From Neoroseomonas marina (GTDB taxonomy: Bacteria; Pseudomonadota; Alphaproteobacteria; Acetobacterales; Acetobacteraceae), in the NCBI RefSeq assembly GCF_012927745.1, contig NZ_JABBKX010000001.1:62001-126000 (forward strand): DNA of 64,000 bases, written 5' to 3'. Below the pieces are notes generated by a model, which was not told the DNA's origin, ran no database searches, and saw only the letters and a program-made list of their open reading frames with translations. Positions 52,347 to 60,932 of the stretch are shown here, one piece after another; positions within the stretch are counted from its first letter, which is position 1; every line of letters begins with the position of its first letter. The position numbers and the translations under genes are program-made.

Positions 52347-54287
52347 CTACCGGGACCCGGCGCCGCGCCGCCCGCCCTGGGCCCGGCGCAGCGTGTCGTT
52401 GCAACGCGTATCGTCGCCGATCCCGAGTTCGATCGTCGGCAGGATCGCGAGCGGGACCGAGGCGAAGCCCAGCGCCGCCGCGATCCCGCCCCGGATGCCG
52501 AGTTCCACGATCTCGGGCGTGATCACCGGATCCTTCAAGGTGCCCGTCACCAGGAGGTCCGTCGGCAGCGCCGCGATCGTCAGGCGCTTCGGCTGGCTGC
52601 GGACCCGCATGTCCAGCCGTTCCTGATCGAGCCGGATCGAACCCTCGCCGCTCAGCAACGCATCGGCTGTCTCGAGCAGCAGCACGCGTGAGCGCAGGAC
52701 GCCGCGCTCCAGCCGGAAGTCGCTGACGAAGCACTCGATGCGCGTGCGCGACGGGAGGCCGAAGGCCGAGAAGATCGCGTTGCCGAGCCGCAGCCCGGAC
52801 AGATCCACGAGGACCGCCGAGAGGCTGCCGCCGGAGGTCACGAGCAGCAGCGACCCGTCGCCCCGGGCCAGCAGTTCGGCGGTCGACCGGCCCGTCGCAT
52901 TGATCTGCGCGCGGCCCGTCAGGCTGCCTCCGCCCTCGGACCCGATGAACTGCATGATCCGCGAGATGTCGACGCGGCGGAAATCCACCTGCCCTTCCAG
53001 GTGCAGCGCCGCCCCGTCCCGCGGGGTCAGCACGATGTTGCCCACCACCTCGCCGCGGCCGACGCCGAAGGCGACCGGACGCAGCGTGATCGTCCCGTCG
53101 ATGAGCTCGAGTTCCGCCCGGAGATTGTCCACCGGCGCGGAGCCCCCGATGACCTGCTGGGCGCGATAGGTGAGATGGACATTCGCCATCTCCAGCTTCG
53201 GGATGTTGACCGGTGCATCCGGCAACACGCGGGAGGCCTGCTGCGTCTGCCGCGTCGGCGTACCGCGCCCCGGCCGCCCACCAATGAAGCCGGTCAGGTC
53301 CGCAAGATCGACACGGCGTGACCGCAGTTCGGCCGTCACATCCGGCCGCTGGCCGCGCGGGTCGATGGTGATCGTGCCGCCGAGGTCGCTGTTCCCGACC
53401 CGGCCCGCGATATCGGTGAACCGCACGCGCGCCTCGGCGTAGCTCAGCTTGCCGCGCACCTGGTATCGCGGGGTGCGGGGGATCGGCACGCCTGTCAGCG
53501 GCGTGAGCAAGGCCATGTCCGGCCCGGCCAGTTCCAAGGTCAGGTCCGCGCCGGCCAGCGCCAGCGCATCCCGCAGCGTTCCGGTCAGGCGGGCACGGGT
53601 CGGCCCGTTCGTCAGGGAGAGGTCGACCGGCCAAGGCACGGTCGCTTCGCCCAAGGCCAGAAGGGCGCCACCCGTCAACGACGCCGTCAGGGGCTGCGCC
53701 GCATAGGTGCCGCGCGCCTCCGCGACGATGGTCGGCACGCCGGACTCGTCGTCGCGCGTCTCGAAGCCGATGTCGAAGGCGGCGCGCAGATGTTCGATCG
53801 CGACACGCGCCCGGCCGCCCTGCACCCGCAACGCCCCGATGCGCAGCCGCGAGGGCGGCGCCGGTTCCACCGCCGCGGCCTCCCCGGGCGGCGTCGGCAG
53901 GGCGAAGGTGTAGTTGTTGTCGCCTTCGCCCCGCGACAGCGCCGTGACGGCCGGGGCTTCCACCGTGACCGACGGCAGGATCAGGGCGCCGGTCCGCCAC
54001 GTCTCGGCAACGTCCACCTCGACGATCGCGCGCGCCGCCTGCGCGAAGGGCGGATCGGCGGGCCATCCTTCGGGGTTGGCGATCCGGACCTCCGTGAAGG
54101 TGATGCGCGTCCGGCCGAAGGACGGCTCGATCGACATGCCGCCCAGCGTGACGGTTCGCCCGACGGCCGCGGACAGGCGCGCCTCGGCCATCGGGCGGGC
54201 GGTCATCCACAGCACGCCGGCAGCGCCCGCGGTCAGCAGGACCACGGCCGCGACCATGCCGATCGTCCATCGGGCAAAGCTGCGCAA
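52347..54287 (-). CDS. AsmA-like envelope protein
   Basis: This 646-residue protein has one N-terminal membrane helix (ARWTIGMVAAVVLLTAGAAG) and a long beta-rich periplasmic part, which matches AsmA/YhdP-type bridge-like lipid-transfer proteins; for example, RMTFTEVRIANPEGWP-like and EGSIRLDQERLDMRVRSQPK segments. The AsmA C-terminal domain lies at about residues 490-600. Members move phospholipid to the outer membrane or regulate it. The best start is a TTG at 54287 with GAGG upstream, because it provides the residues before the membrane helix. Confidence 0.83.
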   Translation of the reverse strand: MRSFARWTIGMVAAVVLLTAGAAGVLWMTARPMAEARLSAAVGRTVTLGGMSIEPSFGRTRITFTEVRIANPEGWPADPPFAQAARAIVEVDVAETWRTGALILPSVTVEAPAVTALSRGEGDNNYTFALPTPPGEAAAVEPAPPSRLRIGALRVQGGRARVAIEHLRAAFDIGFETRDDESGVPTIVAEARGTYAAQPLTASLTGGALLALGEATVPWPVDLSLTNGPTRARLTGTLRDALALAGADLTLELAGPDMALLTPLTGVPIPRTPRYQVRGKLSYAEARVRFTDIAGRVGNSDLGGTITIDPRGQRPDVTAELRSRRVDLADLTGFIGGRPGRGTPTRQTQQASRVLPDAPVNIPKLEMANVHLTYRAQQVIGGSAPVDNLRAELELIDGTITLRPVAFGVGRGEVVGNIVLTPRDGAALHLEGQVDFRRVDISRIMQFIGSEGGGSLTGRAQINATGRSTAELLARGDGSLLLVTSGGSLSAVLVDLSGLRLGNAIFSAFGLPSRTRIECFVSDFRLERGVLRSRVLLLETADALLSGEGSIRLDQERLDMRVRSQPKRLTIAALPTDLLVTGTLKDPVITPEIVELGIRGGIAAALGFASVPLAILPTIELGIGDDTRCNDTLRRAQGGRRGAGSR

Positions 54288-54424
54288 CGTCCGAACCTCA
54301 CCGGCGCCCTGCCGAATCAGGGGTCGCCGACCTGTTAACGTTCAGGCACGGACGATCGGCGCAGACACGAAGCCGTGACCGGCGCCACCCAGGCGACGCC
54401 GGCGCGGCCCCGTTCCATGCGCGG

Positions 54425-54892
54425 CTAGTCGATGATGCGGAAGATCGCCTCGATCTCCACCGGAATGCGGCCGGGCAGCGACATCATGCCCACCGCCGAA
54501 CGGGCATGCCGGCCATGCTCGCCCAGCACCGCGACGAACAGGTCGGAACAGCCGTTGATCACCTTCGGATGATCCTCGAAGTCGATGTCGCTGTTCACCA
54601 TGCCGAGCACCTTCACCGCCTTCAGCCGCGCAAGGCCCCCCGCCCCCGCAGCCGCGGTCGCCAGCAGGCCCAGCCCGATCATGCGCGCGTAGCCATAGGC
54701 CTCCTCGACGCTCATCTCGGAGGGCACCTTGCCGCGCACCTTCACGCCGTCGGGCCGCCGCGGCCCCTGGCCCGAGGTGTAGACGAAGCCGCCTTCCACC
54801 CGGTACGGCACGTAGGTCCCGATCGGCTGCGGCACCGGCGGCAGGGTCAGTCCCAGCGCGGCCAGCCGCTGCTCGGGCGTTTCAGTCGACAT
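54425..54892 (-). CDS. RidA (YjgF/YER057c/UK114) family protein
   Basis: This 155-residue protein is of the RidA family, which hydrolyses reactive enamine/imine intermediates, releasing ammonia. The sequence IGTYVPYRVEGGFVYTSGQGPRRPDG and the end SLPGRIPVEIEAIFRI fit; the Arg of ...LPGRIPVEIE is the conserved active-site position. It is longer than the 128-residue RidA archetype and resembles the YjgH-like group. The ATG at 54892 is preceded by AGGAGG. It is divergent from a LysE exporter gene, with a short palindrome between them. Confidence 0.87.
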   Translation of the reverse strand: MSTETPEQRLAALGLTLPPVPQPIGTYVPYRVEGGFVYTSGQGPRRPDGVKVRGKVPSEMSVEEAYGYARMIGLGLLATAAAGAGGLARLKAVKVLGMVNSDIDFEDHPKVINGCSDLFVAVLGEHGRHARSAVGMMSLPGRIPVEIEAIFRIID

Positions 54893-54960
54893 CGCATCCT
54901 CCTCATTCGACCATCCCATGCGACACGCGCATGGGCGGTCCGGCAAGGCCGCATATTAAG

Positions 54961-54975
54961 GTCAGCATTACTGAC
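54961..54975. promoter_or_regulatory. palindrome between ridA-like and lysE-like genes
   Basis: GTCAG (54961-54965) and CTGAC (54971-54975), separated by CATTA, make a small palindrome inside the 96-base divergent region. It lies 14 bases before the LysE ATG at 54989. A dimeric regulator such as an Lrp/AsnC or LysR-type protein could bind here, but five-base palindromes also occur by chance. Confidence 0.3.
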
Positions 54976-54988
54976 ATAGCATCGGCGG

Positions 54989-55576
54989 ATGGAAACGCTC
55001 CTGCCACTGTTCGCCTTCGCCGTCGCGACCTCCGTCACGCCGGGGCCGAACGTGTTGATGGTCGCGGCGTCGGCGGCGAACAACGGCGTGCGGGCCACGC
55101 TGCCGCACATGCTCGGCATCACCTTCGGCTTCGCGGCCATGCTGGTCATCGTGGGCCTCGGCCTGGCCGCGCCCTTCACCGCCTGGCCGGCCCTCCATGC
55201 GCTGCTGAAATGGGGCGGCGGAGCGTGGCTCCTGGTCCTCGCCTGGAAGATCGCCCGCGCCGGCGCGCCCGGCGAGGGTCCGTCCCGGCCACCCCTCGGC
55301 TTCACGGGCGCGGCCCTGTTCCAATGGGTGAACCCCAAGGCCTGGATGATCGCGCTCGCCGCCATCCCCGCCTTCACCACCCCGGCCGGCGACACCTTCG
55401 CCGAAACGTTGCGGATCGCGGCCGCCTTCGCGCTGGTCTGCCTGCCCTGCACGCTGGTCTGGGCCTGGCTCGGCGCCGGGGCGGCGCGCCTGCTGCGCAC
55501 GCCCGGGACGCTCCGGACTTTCAACATCGTGATGGCGGCCCTGATGGTCGCCTCGATCGTTCCGACCTTCCTCTAG
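54989..55576 (+). CDS. LysE/RhtB-family amino-acid exporter
   Basis: This 195-residue inner-membrane protein has about six hydrophobic segments and the family motif TPGPNVLMVAASAANNG near residues 17-33. LysE/RhtB members export basic amino acids, homoserine or threonine. Length and topology are normal for the family. It is divergent from the RidA gene; adjacent genes for an exporter and an enamine-detoxifying protein make sense in amino-acid overflow, but this is inference. Confidence 0.93.
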   Translation: METLLPLFAFAVATSVTPGPNVLMVAASAANNGVRATLPHMLGITFGFAAMLVIVGLGLAAPFTAWPALHALLKWGGGAWLLVLAWKIARAGAPGEGPSRPPLGFTGAALFQWVNPKAWMIALAAIPAFTTPAGDTFAETLRIAAAFALVCLPCTLVWAWLGAGAARLLRTPGTLRTFNIVMAALMVASIVPTFL

Positions 55577-55623
55577 GCGGCGTGCCCCCCTACCCTCCGT
55601 CCCCCTGCGGAGAGGAGATGCCC

Positions 55624-57666
55624 ATGCGCCGCCTGACCCTGGCCTTCGTCCTGATGGCCTCCACCGCCCTTGGGAACGAATTGCCGGTGCGCAGCGTGAC
55701 GCTCTCCTCCGCCGGGCTTGCGCAGATCGAGCGCGCCGGCGAGGTCGGGCCGCAGGACAGCGTCACCTTCCGTGCGCCGACCGAGGACGTGGACGACCTG
55801 CTGCGCAGCCTGATCGTGGTCGACACCGCCGGCACGGTGGAGGGCCTCCGCCTGCCCGCGCGCGACCTCGCCGGCGAGGCCTTCCGGGGCCTGCCGCTGC
55901 GCCCCGAGGATTTCGAATCGCGCGCGCGCCTGTTCGCCGGCCTGCGCGGACAGGAAGCCGAGGCCGGCGGCGCCCGCGGCCGCATCGCCGATGCGAGCGA
56001 GGTGACGGCCGGCCTGCGCCTGTCCCTCATCACGGAGCGCGGCCTCGTCACCGTGCTGCTGCGCGAAGGCGATGAGGTGAAGCTGACCGACACCGGCCTC
56101 GCGGCCCGCGTCGCCCGCGCGGCCGAGGCGCTGGCCGCGGCCCGCGCGGAGGATGAGCGGGCCATCGAGATTCGCCTGCGCGCAGACCGGGCGCGCCAGG
56201 TGGCGGTGCTCTATGTCGCCGGCGCGCCGCTGTGGAAGCCGTCCTACCGGCTGCTGGTGCCGCCGATGGGCGCCGCCGCCGGCACCGCCCCGGCGCGGCT
56301 GCAGGGCTGGGCGGTCGTCGAGAATGCCTCCGGCAGCGACTGGGACCGCATCCGCCTTGCCCTCGTCTCGGGTGACGCCGCGGCCTTCCGCCAGCCGATC
56401 TACGAACCGATCACCGTGCCGCGGCCGGAACTGCCGGTACGCGTCGCCGGCGCGGTGCAGGTGCGGCCCGACACCGGGGCCCGCCCGCCGCCGCCGCCGC
56501 CGCCGGTCATGGCCGCGCCCGCGCCACGCGCCGCCGCGGAATTCGGCGCCGCCGCGCCGCAGGCCGCCCGTCTCGCCGAGCCTGCCGACGCGCGCAGCCG
56601 CGTCGCCGGCGGCGCGCCCGCCCAGCCTGCCACCACCGCGACGGCCGAGGCGTCGGCCGGACGCGTCGCCTTCGTGCTCGCCGAACCCGTCACCATCCGC
56701 AGCGGCGAGACCGCGAACGTTCCCTTCATCGACGTTCGCCTGCCGGCCGAGCGCATCTGGTGGATCCAGGATCTCTCGGCTCGGAACCCGCTGAACGCCG
56801 TGCGCATCCGCAACGCGACGCAGAGCACGCTGCCCGATGGTTTGGCGACGGTCTACGGGCTCGAAGGCCCCGAGGCCGGCGTCTTCCTGGGCGACGCGGA
56901 AGTCCGCGCCATGCCGGCCGGCGACGGGCGCATCCTCGCCTTCGCGCGCGATCGCGACGTGCAATACAGCCAGTCCTCCTCGACCACCGAGCGGGTGACG
57001 CGCATCCAGCTGCGCCGTGGCTTCGTCACGATCGACCTTGCCCGGACCGAGGAGACGGCGATCGCCGTCGACCCACGCGGGGCGCGGGGCACGCTCGTCA
57101 TCGACGTGCCGCGGCGCCCCGGGGCGACGCCGCGCTTCACGACCGTTTCCGAAGGCGATTACGGCCTGCGCTTCGAAGCGGCGCTGGACGGCACGACCCA
57201 GACCCTCCGCCTGCCCTTCGAACGCGCGGTCCGCCAGGACGTGCCGCTGTGGGACACCGGCCTCGGCGAACCCGTGCTGCTGCGCTGGCAGCAATTCGAC
57301 ATCGAGCAGAACCTCCGCCGCCTGCCCGGCGGTCCCGGAACGCTCGAGCGGCTGCAGGAGATCCTGGGGCGCGTTGCGGACGGCACGCCGGGCAAGGAGG
57401 ACCTCGCGGGCGTCGTCACCGCGATGCAGGAACTGCGCGGGCTGCTCGACGATGCGCGGATGAAGGCCCGCGCCTACCGCACGGCCGACCAGGCGCTGGA
57501 CCGCGCGCGCAAGGCCGCCGAGGACCGCACCGGCGGCGAGCTGCAGGAAGCCCGCCGGCGCCTGAACGCCGCGAGCCGCGAGGCCGAACAGGCCGGCGCG
57601 GCGATGGACCAGGCCTGGGAGACCTGGCAGCGCGCCGTCATCGCCCTGCTCCAGCGCGGCGCCTGA
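55624..57666 (+). CDS. DUF4139 domain protein with coiled-coil and Pro-rich linker
   Basis: This 680-residue protein has a short signal-like N-terminus (RRLTLAFVLMASTALGNE), an N-terminal region starting LPVRSVTLSSAGLAQIERAG, then the DUF4139 region (ILRAFARDRDV-like ILAFARDRDVQYSQSS and VTRIQLRRGFVTID blocks), and C-terminal coiled-coil-like helices (around 600-670). A Pro-rich linker with PPPPPPP lies around residue 290. The start is at 55624, because AGAGGAG gives the better spacing; the other ATG is at 55618. Function is unknown; family members are often secreted or surface-associated. Confidence 0.83.
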   Translation: MRRLTLAFVLMASTALGNELPVRSVTLSSAGLAQIERAGEVGPQDSVTFRAPTEDVDDLLRSLIVVDTAGTVEGLRLPARDLAGEAFRGLPLRPEDFESRARLFAGLRGQEAEAGGARGRIADASEVTAGLRLSLITERGLVTVLLREGDEVKLTDTGLAARVARAAEALAAARAEDERAIEIRLRADRARQVAVLYVAGAPLWKPSYRLLVPPMGAAAGTAPARLQGWAVVENASGSDWDRIRLALVSGDAAAFRQPIYEPITVPRPELPVRVAGAVQVRPDTGARPPPPPPPVMAAPAPRAAAEFGAAAPQAARLAEPADARSRVAGGAPAQPATTATAEASAGRVAFVLAEPVTIRSGETANVPFIDVRLPAERIWWIQDLSARNPLNAVRIRNATQSTLPDGLATVYGLEGPEAGVFLGDAEVRAMPAGDGRILAFARDRDVQYSQSSSTTERVTRIQLRRGFVTIDLARTEETAIAVDPRGARGTLVIDVPRRPGATPRFTTVSEGDYGLRFEAALDGTTQTLRLPFERAVRQDVPLWDTGLGEPVLLRWQQFDIEQNLRRLPGGPGTLERLQEILGRVADGTPGKEDLAGVVTAMQELRGLLDDARMKARAYRTADQALDRARKAAEDRTGGELQEARRRLNAASREAEQAGAAMDQAWETWQRAVIALLQRGA

Positions 57667-57677
57667 AGGTCACGGTT

Positions 57678-57701
57678 GCCAAAGGCCCTTCGGCCTTTGG
57701 C
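57678..57701 (+). terminator. terminator-like hairpin after the DUF4139 gene
   Basis: GCCAAAGGCC (57678-57687) and GGCCTTTGGC (57692-57701) form a perfect 10-base stem with loop CTTC, 12 bases after the DUF4139 stop. The tetraloop CTTC closing with C-G is stable in RNA. A second hairpin follows at 57711. Confidence 0.6.
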
Positions 57702-57710
57702 GGGGAGGTC

Positions 57711-57731
57711 CGGAGGGGCGGCGCCCCTCCG
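57711..57731. terminator. GC palindrome, bidirectional terminator-like
   Basis: CGGAGGGGCG (57711-57720) and CGCCCCTCCG (57722-57731) are complementary arms around a single base (a smaller loop on folding). It lies just before the end of the convergent Bug receptor gene. The core GGAGGGGC...GCCCCTCC is shared with the element at 30582-30604, so it may be a recurrent intergenic element. Confidence 0.5.
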
Positions 57732-57736
57732 CGTCC

Positions 57737-58711
57737 CTACTCTGGCTGCGCCCCGGAGATCCGCACCATCTCCGCCCAGATCGGGCGTTCCCGCTCGAGC
57801 CGTTCCGCGAGTTGCTCCGGCGTCGTCCCGAGCAGGCGCGCCCCCATCCCGATCGCGCGCTGCTGCAGCGCCTGGTCGGCGAAGGCGGTGCGGATTTCCT
57901 GCGACAGCCGGTCGATCATCGCCCGCGGCGTGCCCGCCGGCGCCGCCCAGAGATGCCACGGCCCGTAGGACAGGCCCGCGAAGCCGGCCTCGGCCATGGT
58001 CGGCACCTCCGGCAGGCCCGGCCAGCGTTCCCGCGTCGTGACCGCCAGTGGCCGCATCCGCCCTTCCTGGATCACCGGCACGTAGGAGGCGAGGTTGTCG
58101 ACGGCGATCTGGATGTCGCCGGACAGCATCGCCGGGATGGTCTGCGCCGCGCCGCGGAAGGTCACGTGCTCTGCCCGGATGCCGGCCTGCGCCATGAGGT
58201 AGGCACCCGACAGATGGATCGTGGTGCCGACGCCCGAGGACCCGTAGCTGACCCCGTTCAGCCGGGCCTTCGCCCAGGTGACGAATTCCGCAACGGTGCG
58301 CGCGGGCACGTGCTGGGCCGGCACCACCGCGACATTGGGCAGGTCCCACATCGCGCTGATCCAGGCGAAGTCCTTGCGTGCGTCATAGGGGAGCCGCGTG
58401 AACAGCAGCGGGTTGATCAGCAGGTTGTGCATGCTGATGGTGCCGATGGTGTAGCCGTCCGGCGTCGCGCGCGCGATCGCCTCCGCCCCGATGTTGCCCG
58501 AGGCGCCGGAGCGGGTCTCGACCACGAAGGCCTGGCCGAAGCGGGACTGCATCTGCTCGCAGGCGAGCCGCGTCATGACGTCGAGCGACCCGCCCGGCGG
58601 GAAGCCCACGATCACGCGCACCGGCTTGTTCGGCCAGGGCGACTGCCCCAGCGCCGGCGCCGCGAGCGGGAGGCTGCCCGCGGCGGCGAGCAGGGTGCGA
58701 CGGTTCATCAT
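57737..58711 (-). CDS. Bug (TctC-type) tripartite tricarboxylate receptor
   Basis: This 324-residue receptor has a signal peptide (RRTLLAAAGSLPLAAPALG), then PWPNKPVRVIVGFPPGGSLD and VVETRSGASGN in place of the commoner VENRPGA, and ends in EMVRISGAQPE. It is the last of three Bug genes in tandem on the same strand. The gap to the next Bug gene is 70 bases, each with its own ribosome site. No TctA/TctB gene is adjacent. Confidence 0.92.
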   Translation of the reverse strand: MMNRRTLLAAAGSLPLAAPALGQSPWPNKPVRVIVGFPPGGSLDVMTRLACEQMQSRFGQAFVVETRSGASGNIGAEAIARATPDGYTIGTISMHNLLINPLLFTRLPYDARKDFAWISAMWDLPNVAVVPAQHVPARTVAEFVTWAKARLNGVSYGSSGVGTTIHLSGAYLMAQAGIRAEHVTFRGAAQTIPAMLSGDIQIAVDNLASYVPVIQEGRMRPLAVTTRERWPGLPEVPTMAEAGFAGLSYGPWHLWAAPAGTPRAMIDRLSQEIRTAFADQALQQRAIGMGARLLGTTPEQLAERLERERPIWAEMVRISGAQPE

Positions 58712-58781
58712 GGACGCGGCATCTCCTCGACTGGCCGTGGCGGCTCGTGCGGCGACCGCTCCTCGGGGTGGGACGGCCGCA

Positions 58782-59756
58782 TCATTCGGGCTGCACGCCG
58801 GCGGCGCGCAGGATGGCGGCGCTGCGGACCATGTCCTCCCGCACGAAGGCCATGACCGAGTCCGGCGTGGCGTATTGCGGCTGCGGCTCGACGCCGAGTT
58901 CGCCGAGCCGCGCGGCCAGTCGCTCCGACGTCGCGTTGAAGGCCGCGTTCAGCGTCGCGATGGCCGCGGGCGGCGTGCGCGCGGGGGCGAAGGTCGCGAA
59001 CCAGGCGGCGATGGACCAGGCCGGCAGTCCGGCCTCGGTGGCCGAGGGTGTGTCCGGCAGGATCGCCGCGCGCGTCGGTCCGGCGACCGCGATCGCGCGC
59101 ACCGTGCCGGCGCGAATGTGGCTGACGGCCGATGCGATGGGATCGATCGCCATGTGCGCGTCGCCCGAGATCACCGCCGCCATGGCCGGCCCACCGCCGC
59201 GATACTGCACCATCTGCATCTCGATGCCCGGCAGCGCGGCGCGGAACACCTCAGACGCCAGATGGTTGCCGCTGCCGATGCCGGCCGAGGCGAAGTTGAT
59301 CCTGCCCGAATTGGCCCGCAGCCAAGTGATCAGGCCGGCCATGTCGCTCGCCGGCAGCCGGTTGTTCACCACCAGCACCTGCGGCACGCGGCCGTTGTGC
59401 GCGACCGCGGCGAAATCCGCGATCGGGTCGTAGGGCATGCGCGCCACGAGGCTCGGCGCGACCACATGCGCGTTCGAATGCAGCAGCAGCGTATGCCCGT
59501 CCGGCGCGGCCTTCGCCACGGACTCGGTACCGATCAGCCCCGCGGCGCCGCCCGCGCGGTTCTCGATCACGACCGGCTGGCCGAGCTGGCCGGCCAGCGT
59601 CTCGGACAGCACGCGCGCGACGACGTCGGTCGCCCCGCCCGGCGCGAAGGGCACGACGATGCGGACCGGCCGGTCCGGCCGCCAGGCCGCCTGGGCTCGG
59701 GCGATGGCAGGCGCGAACAGGCCCGCCAGCAACAGCGGGCGGCGCGTGATGTTCAT
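58782..59756 (-). CDS. Bug (TctC-type) tripartite tricarboxylate receptor
   Basis: This 324-residue receptor has a signal peptide (ITRRPLLLAGLFAPAIARAQ), then WRPDRPVRIVVPFAPGGATD and VIENRAGGAAGLIG. GGGAGGAAAC precedes its ATG. Its C-terminus AAILRAAGVQPE is nearly the same as that of the next Bug protein, showing that the two are duplicated. Ligand is unknown. Confidence 0.93.
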   Translation of the reverse strand: MNITRRPLLLAGLFAPAIARAQAAWRPDRPVRIVVPFAPGGATDVVARVLSETLAGQLGQPVVIENRAGGAAGLIGTESVAKAAPDGHTLLLHSNAHVVAPSLVARMPYDPIADFAAVAHNGRVPQVLVVNNRLPASDMAGLITWLRANSGRINFASAGIGSGNHLASEVFRAALPGIEMQMVQYRGGGPAMAAVISGDAHMAIDPIASAVSHIRAGTVRAIAVAGPTRAAILPDTPSATEAGLPAWSIAAWFATFAPARTPPAAIATLNAAFNATSERLAARLGELGVEPQPQYATPDSVMAFVREDMVRSAAILRAAGVQPE

Positions 59757-59787
59757 TGTTGTTTCCTCCCTGTCGAACGATCCGCGC

Positions 59788-60771
59788 CTATTCTGGCTGG
59801 ACGCCGGCGGCGCGCAGGATGGCCGTGTACTGGTCGACGCCCTCGCGCACGAGCGTCATCACCTGCTCCGGCGTCTCGTAGCCGGGGCGCGGCGCGACGC
59901 CCGCCATCTCGCTGAGCTTCCCGGCGTTCTGCTGGATCGCGGTGCGGAAGGCGGCGCCGAGCGCGCTCAGGACATTCGGCGGCGTGCCGGCGGGGGCGAG
60001 GATGGGGAAGAACTCCTCGAAGATGAAGCGCGGGATGCCGGCCTCGACCGCGCTCGGCACGTCGGGCAGTGCCGGGCTGCGCTGCGCGGCCGCGACGGCG
60101 AGCGCCCGCACGCCCCCCTGCCGGATCTGCCCGATCGAGGAGGCCATGGTCGGCGTGCCGAACTGGGCCTCGCCCGACATCAGCGCCGCCACGGCGGGCC
60201 CGCCGCCCCGGTAGTGGACCATTTCCACCTGCACGTCGGAGGTGCTGCGAAACAGCTCCCCGGCGAGGTGCACGCCGCTGCCGATTCCGGCCGAGGCGAA
60301 GTTGTAGCGGCCCGGATTGGCCTTCAGCAGCGCCACGAGTTCCTGCGCGTTCCGCACCGGCAGGTTCGGGTTCACCACGAGCACGTGCGGCGAGAATCCC
60401 GCCACCGCGACGCCCGCGAAGTCGTTGACGGCGTGGTAGGGCACCCGCGCGACGATGGCGGGCACGGTCGCGTGCGCGCTGTTGATGAGCACCGTATAGC
60501 CATCCGGCGCGGCGCGGGCGACGGCCTCCGTGCCGATCACGCTGCCGGCGCCGGCGCGGTTCTCCACCACGAACGCCTGGCCGAGGATCTGGCCGACCGG
60601 TTCCGCCAGGATGCGCCCGACGATGTCGTTGGACCCGCTGGGGGCGAAGGGGACCACCAGCCGGATCGGCCGGGTCGGGCGCCATTCGCCCGCCGACTGC
60701 GCCCGCAGGACGGAGGGCGCGGCGGCGGCAGCCACGGCGAGGGCAAGGGTCGAGCGGCGTGTGGGCTTCAA
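59788..60771 (-). CDS. Bug (TctC-type) tripartite tricarboxylate receptor
   Basis: This 327-residue receptor has a signal peptide after a basic KPTRRSTLALAVAAAAAPSV, then WRPTRPIRLVVPFAPSGSND and VVENRAGAGSVIG. I place its start at a TTG (60771) preceded by GGGAG, which gives the normal length of 327; the open frame extends upstream to 60963 with an unusual Arg-rich stretch. The TTG choice is inferred. It is the first of three tandem Bug genes and diverges from a ThDP enzyme gene. Confidence 0.9.
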   Translation of the reverse strand: MKPTRRSTLALAVAAAAAPSVLRAQSAGEWRPTRPIRLVVPFAPSGSNDIVGRILAEPVGQILGQAFVVENRAGAGSVIGTEAVARAAPDGYTVLINSAHATVPAIVARVPYHAVNDFAGVAVAGFSPHVLVVNPNLPVRNAQELVALLKANPGRYNFASAGIGSGVHLAGELFRSTSDVQVEMVHYRGGGPAVAALMSGEAQFGTPTMASSIGQIRQGGVRALAVAAAQRSPALPDVPSAVEAGIPRFIFEEFFPILAPAGTPPNVLSALGAAFRTAIQQNAGKLSEMAGVAPRPGYETPEQVMTLVREGVDQYTAILRAAGVQPE

Positions 60772-60932
60772 AGGACACTCCCTGGGGCTGGCTGCTCGTC
60801 GCCCCCGGCGGGCGATCGGCGCCATGCTTCGCCACGAGACATAACGCGATACGCACGAATTGGCACGCCTGCCATGGATCACCGACCGGTCCCGCGCTAT
60901 CGGAGAGGCAAGCCACAAGGAAACGTTGCCCG

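Noticed and set aside
49465-54270. A minus-strand open frame of about 1600 codons spanning several genes
   Set aside because: High GC leaves long accidental frames. The true genes here are the receptor at 49465-50712 and the plus-strand D-aminoacylase, supported by motifs.
52347-54287. ATG start inside the AsmA membrane helix
   Set aside because: It would cut the membrane segment in half; the TTG start keeps the helix and has GAGG upstream.
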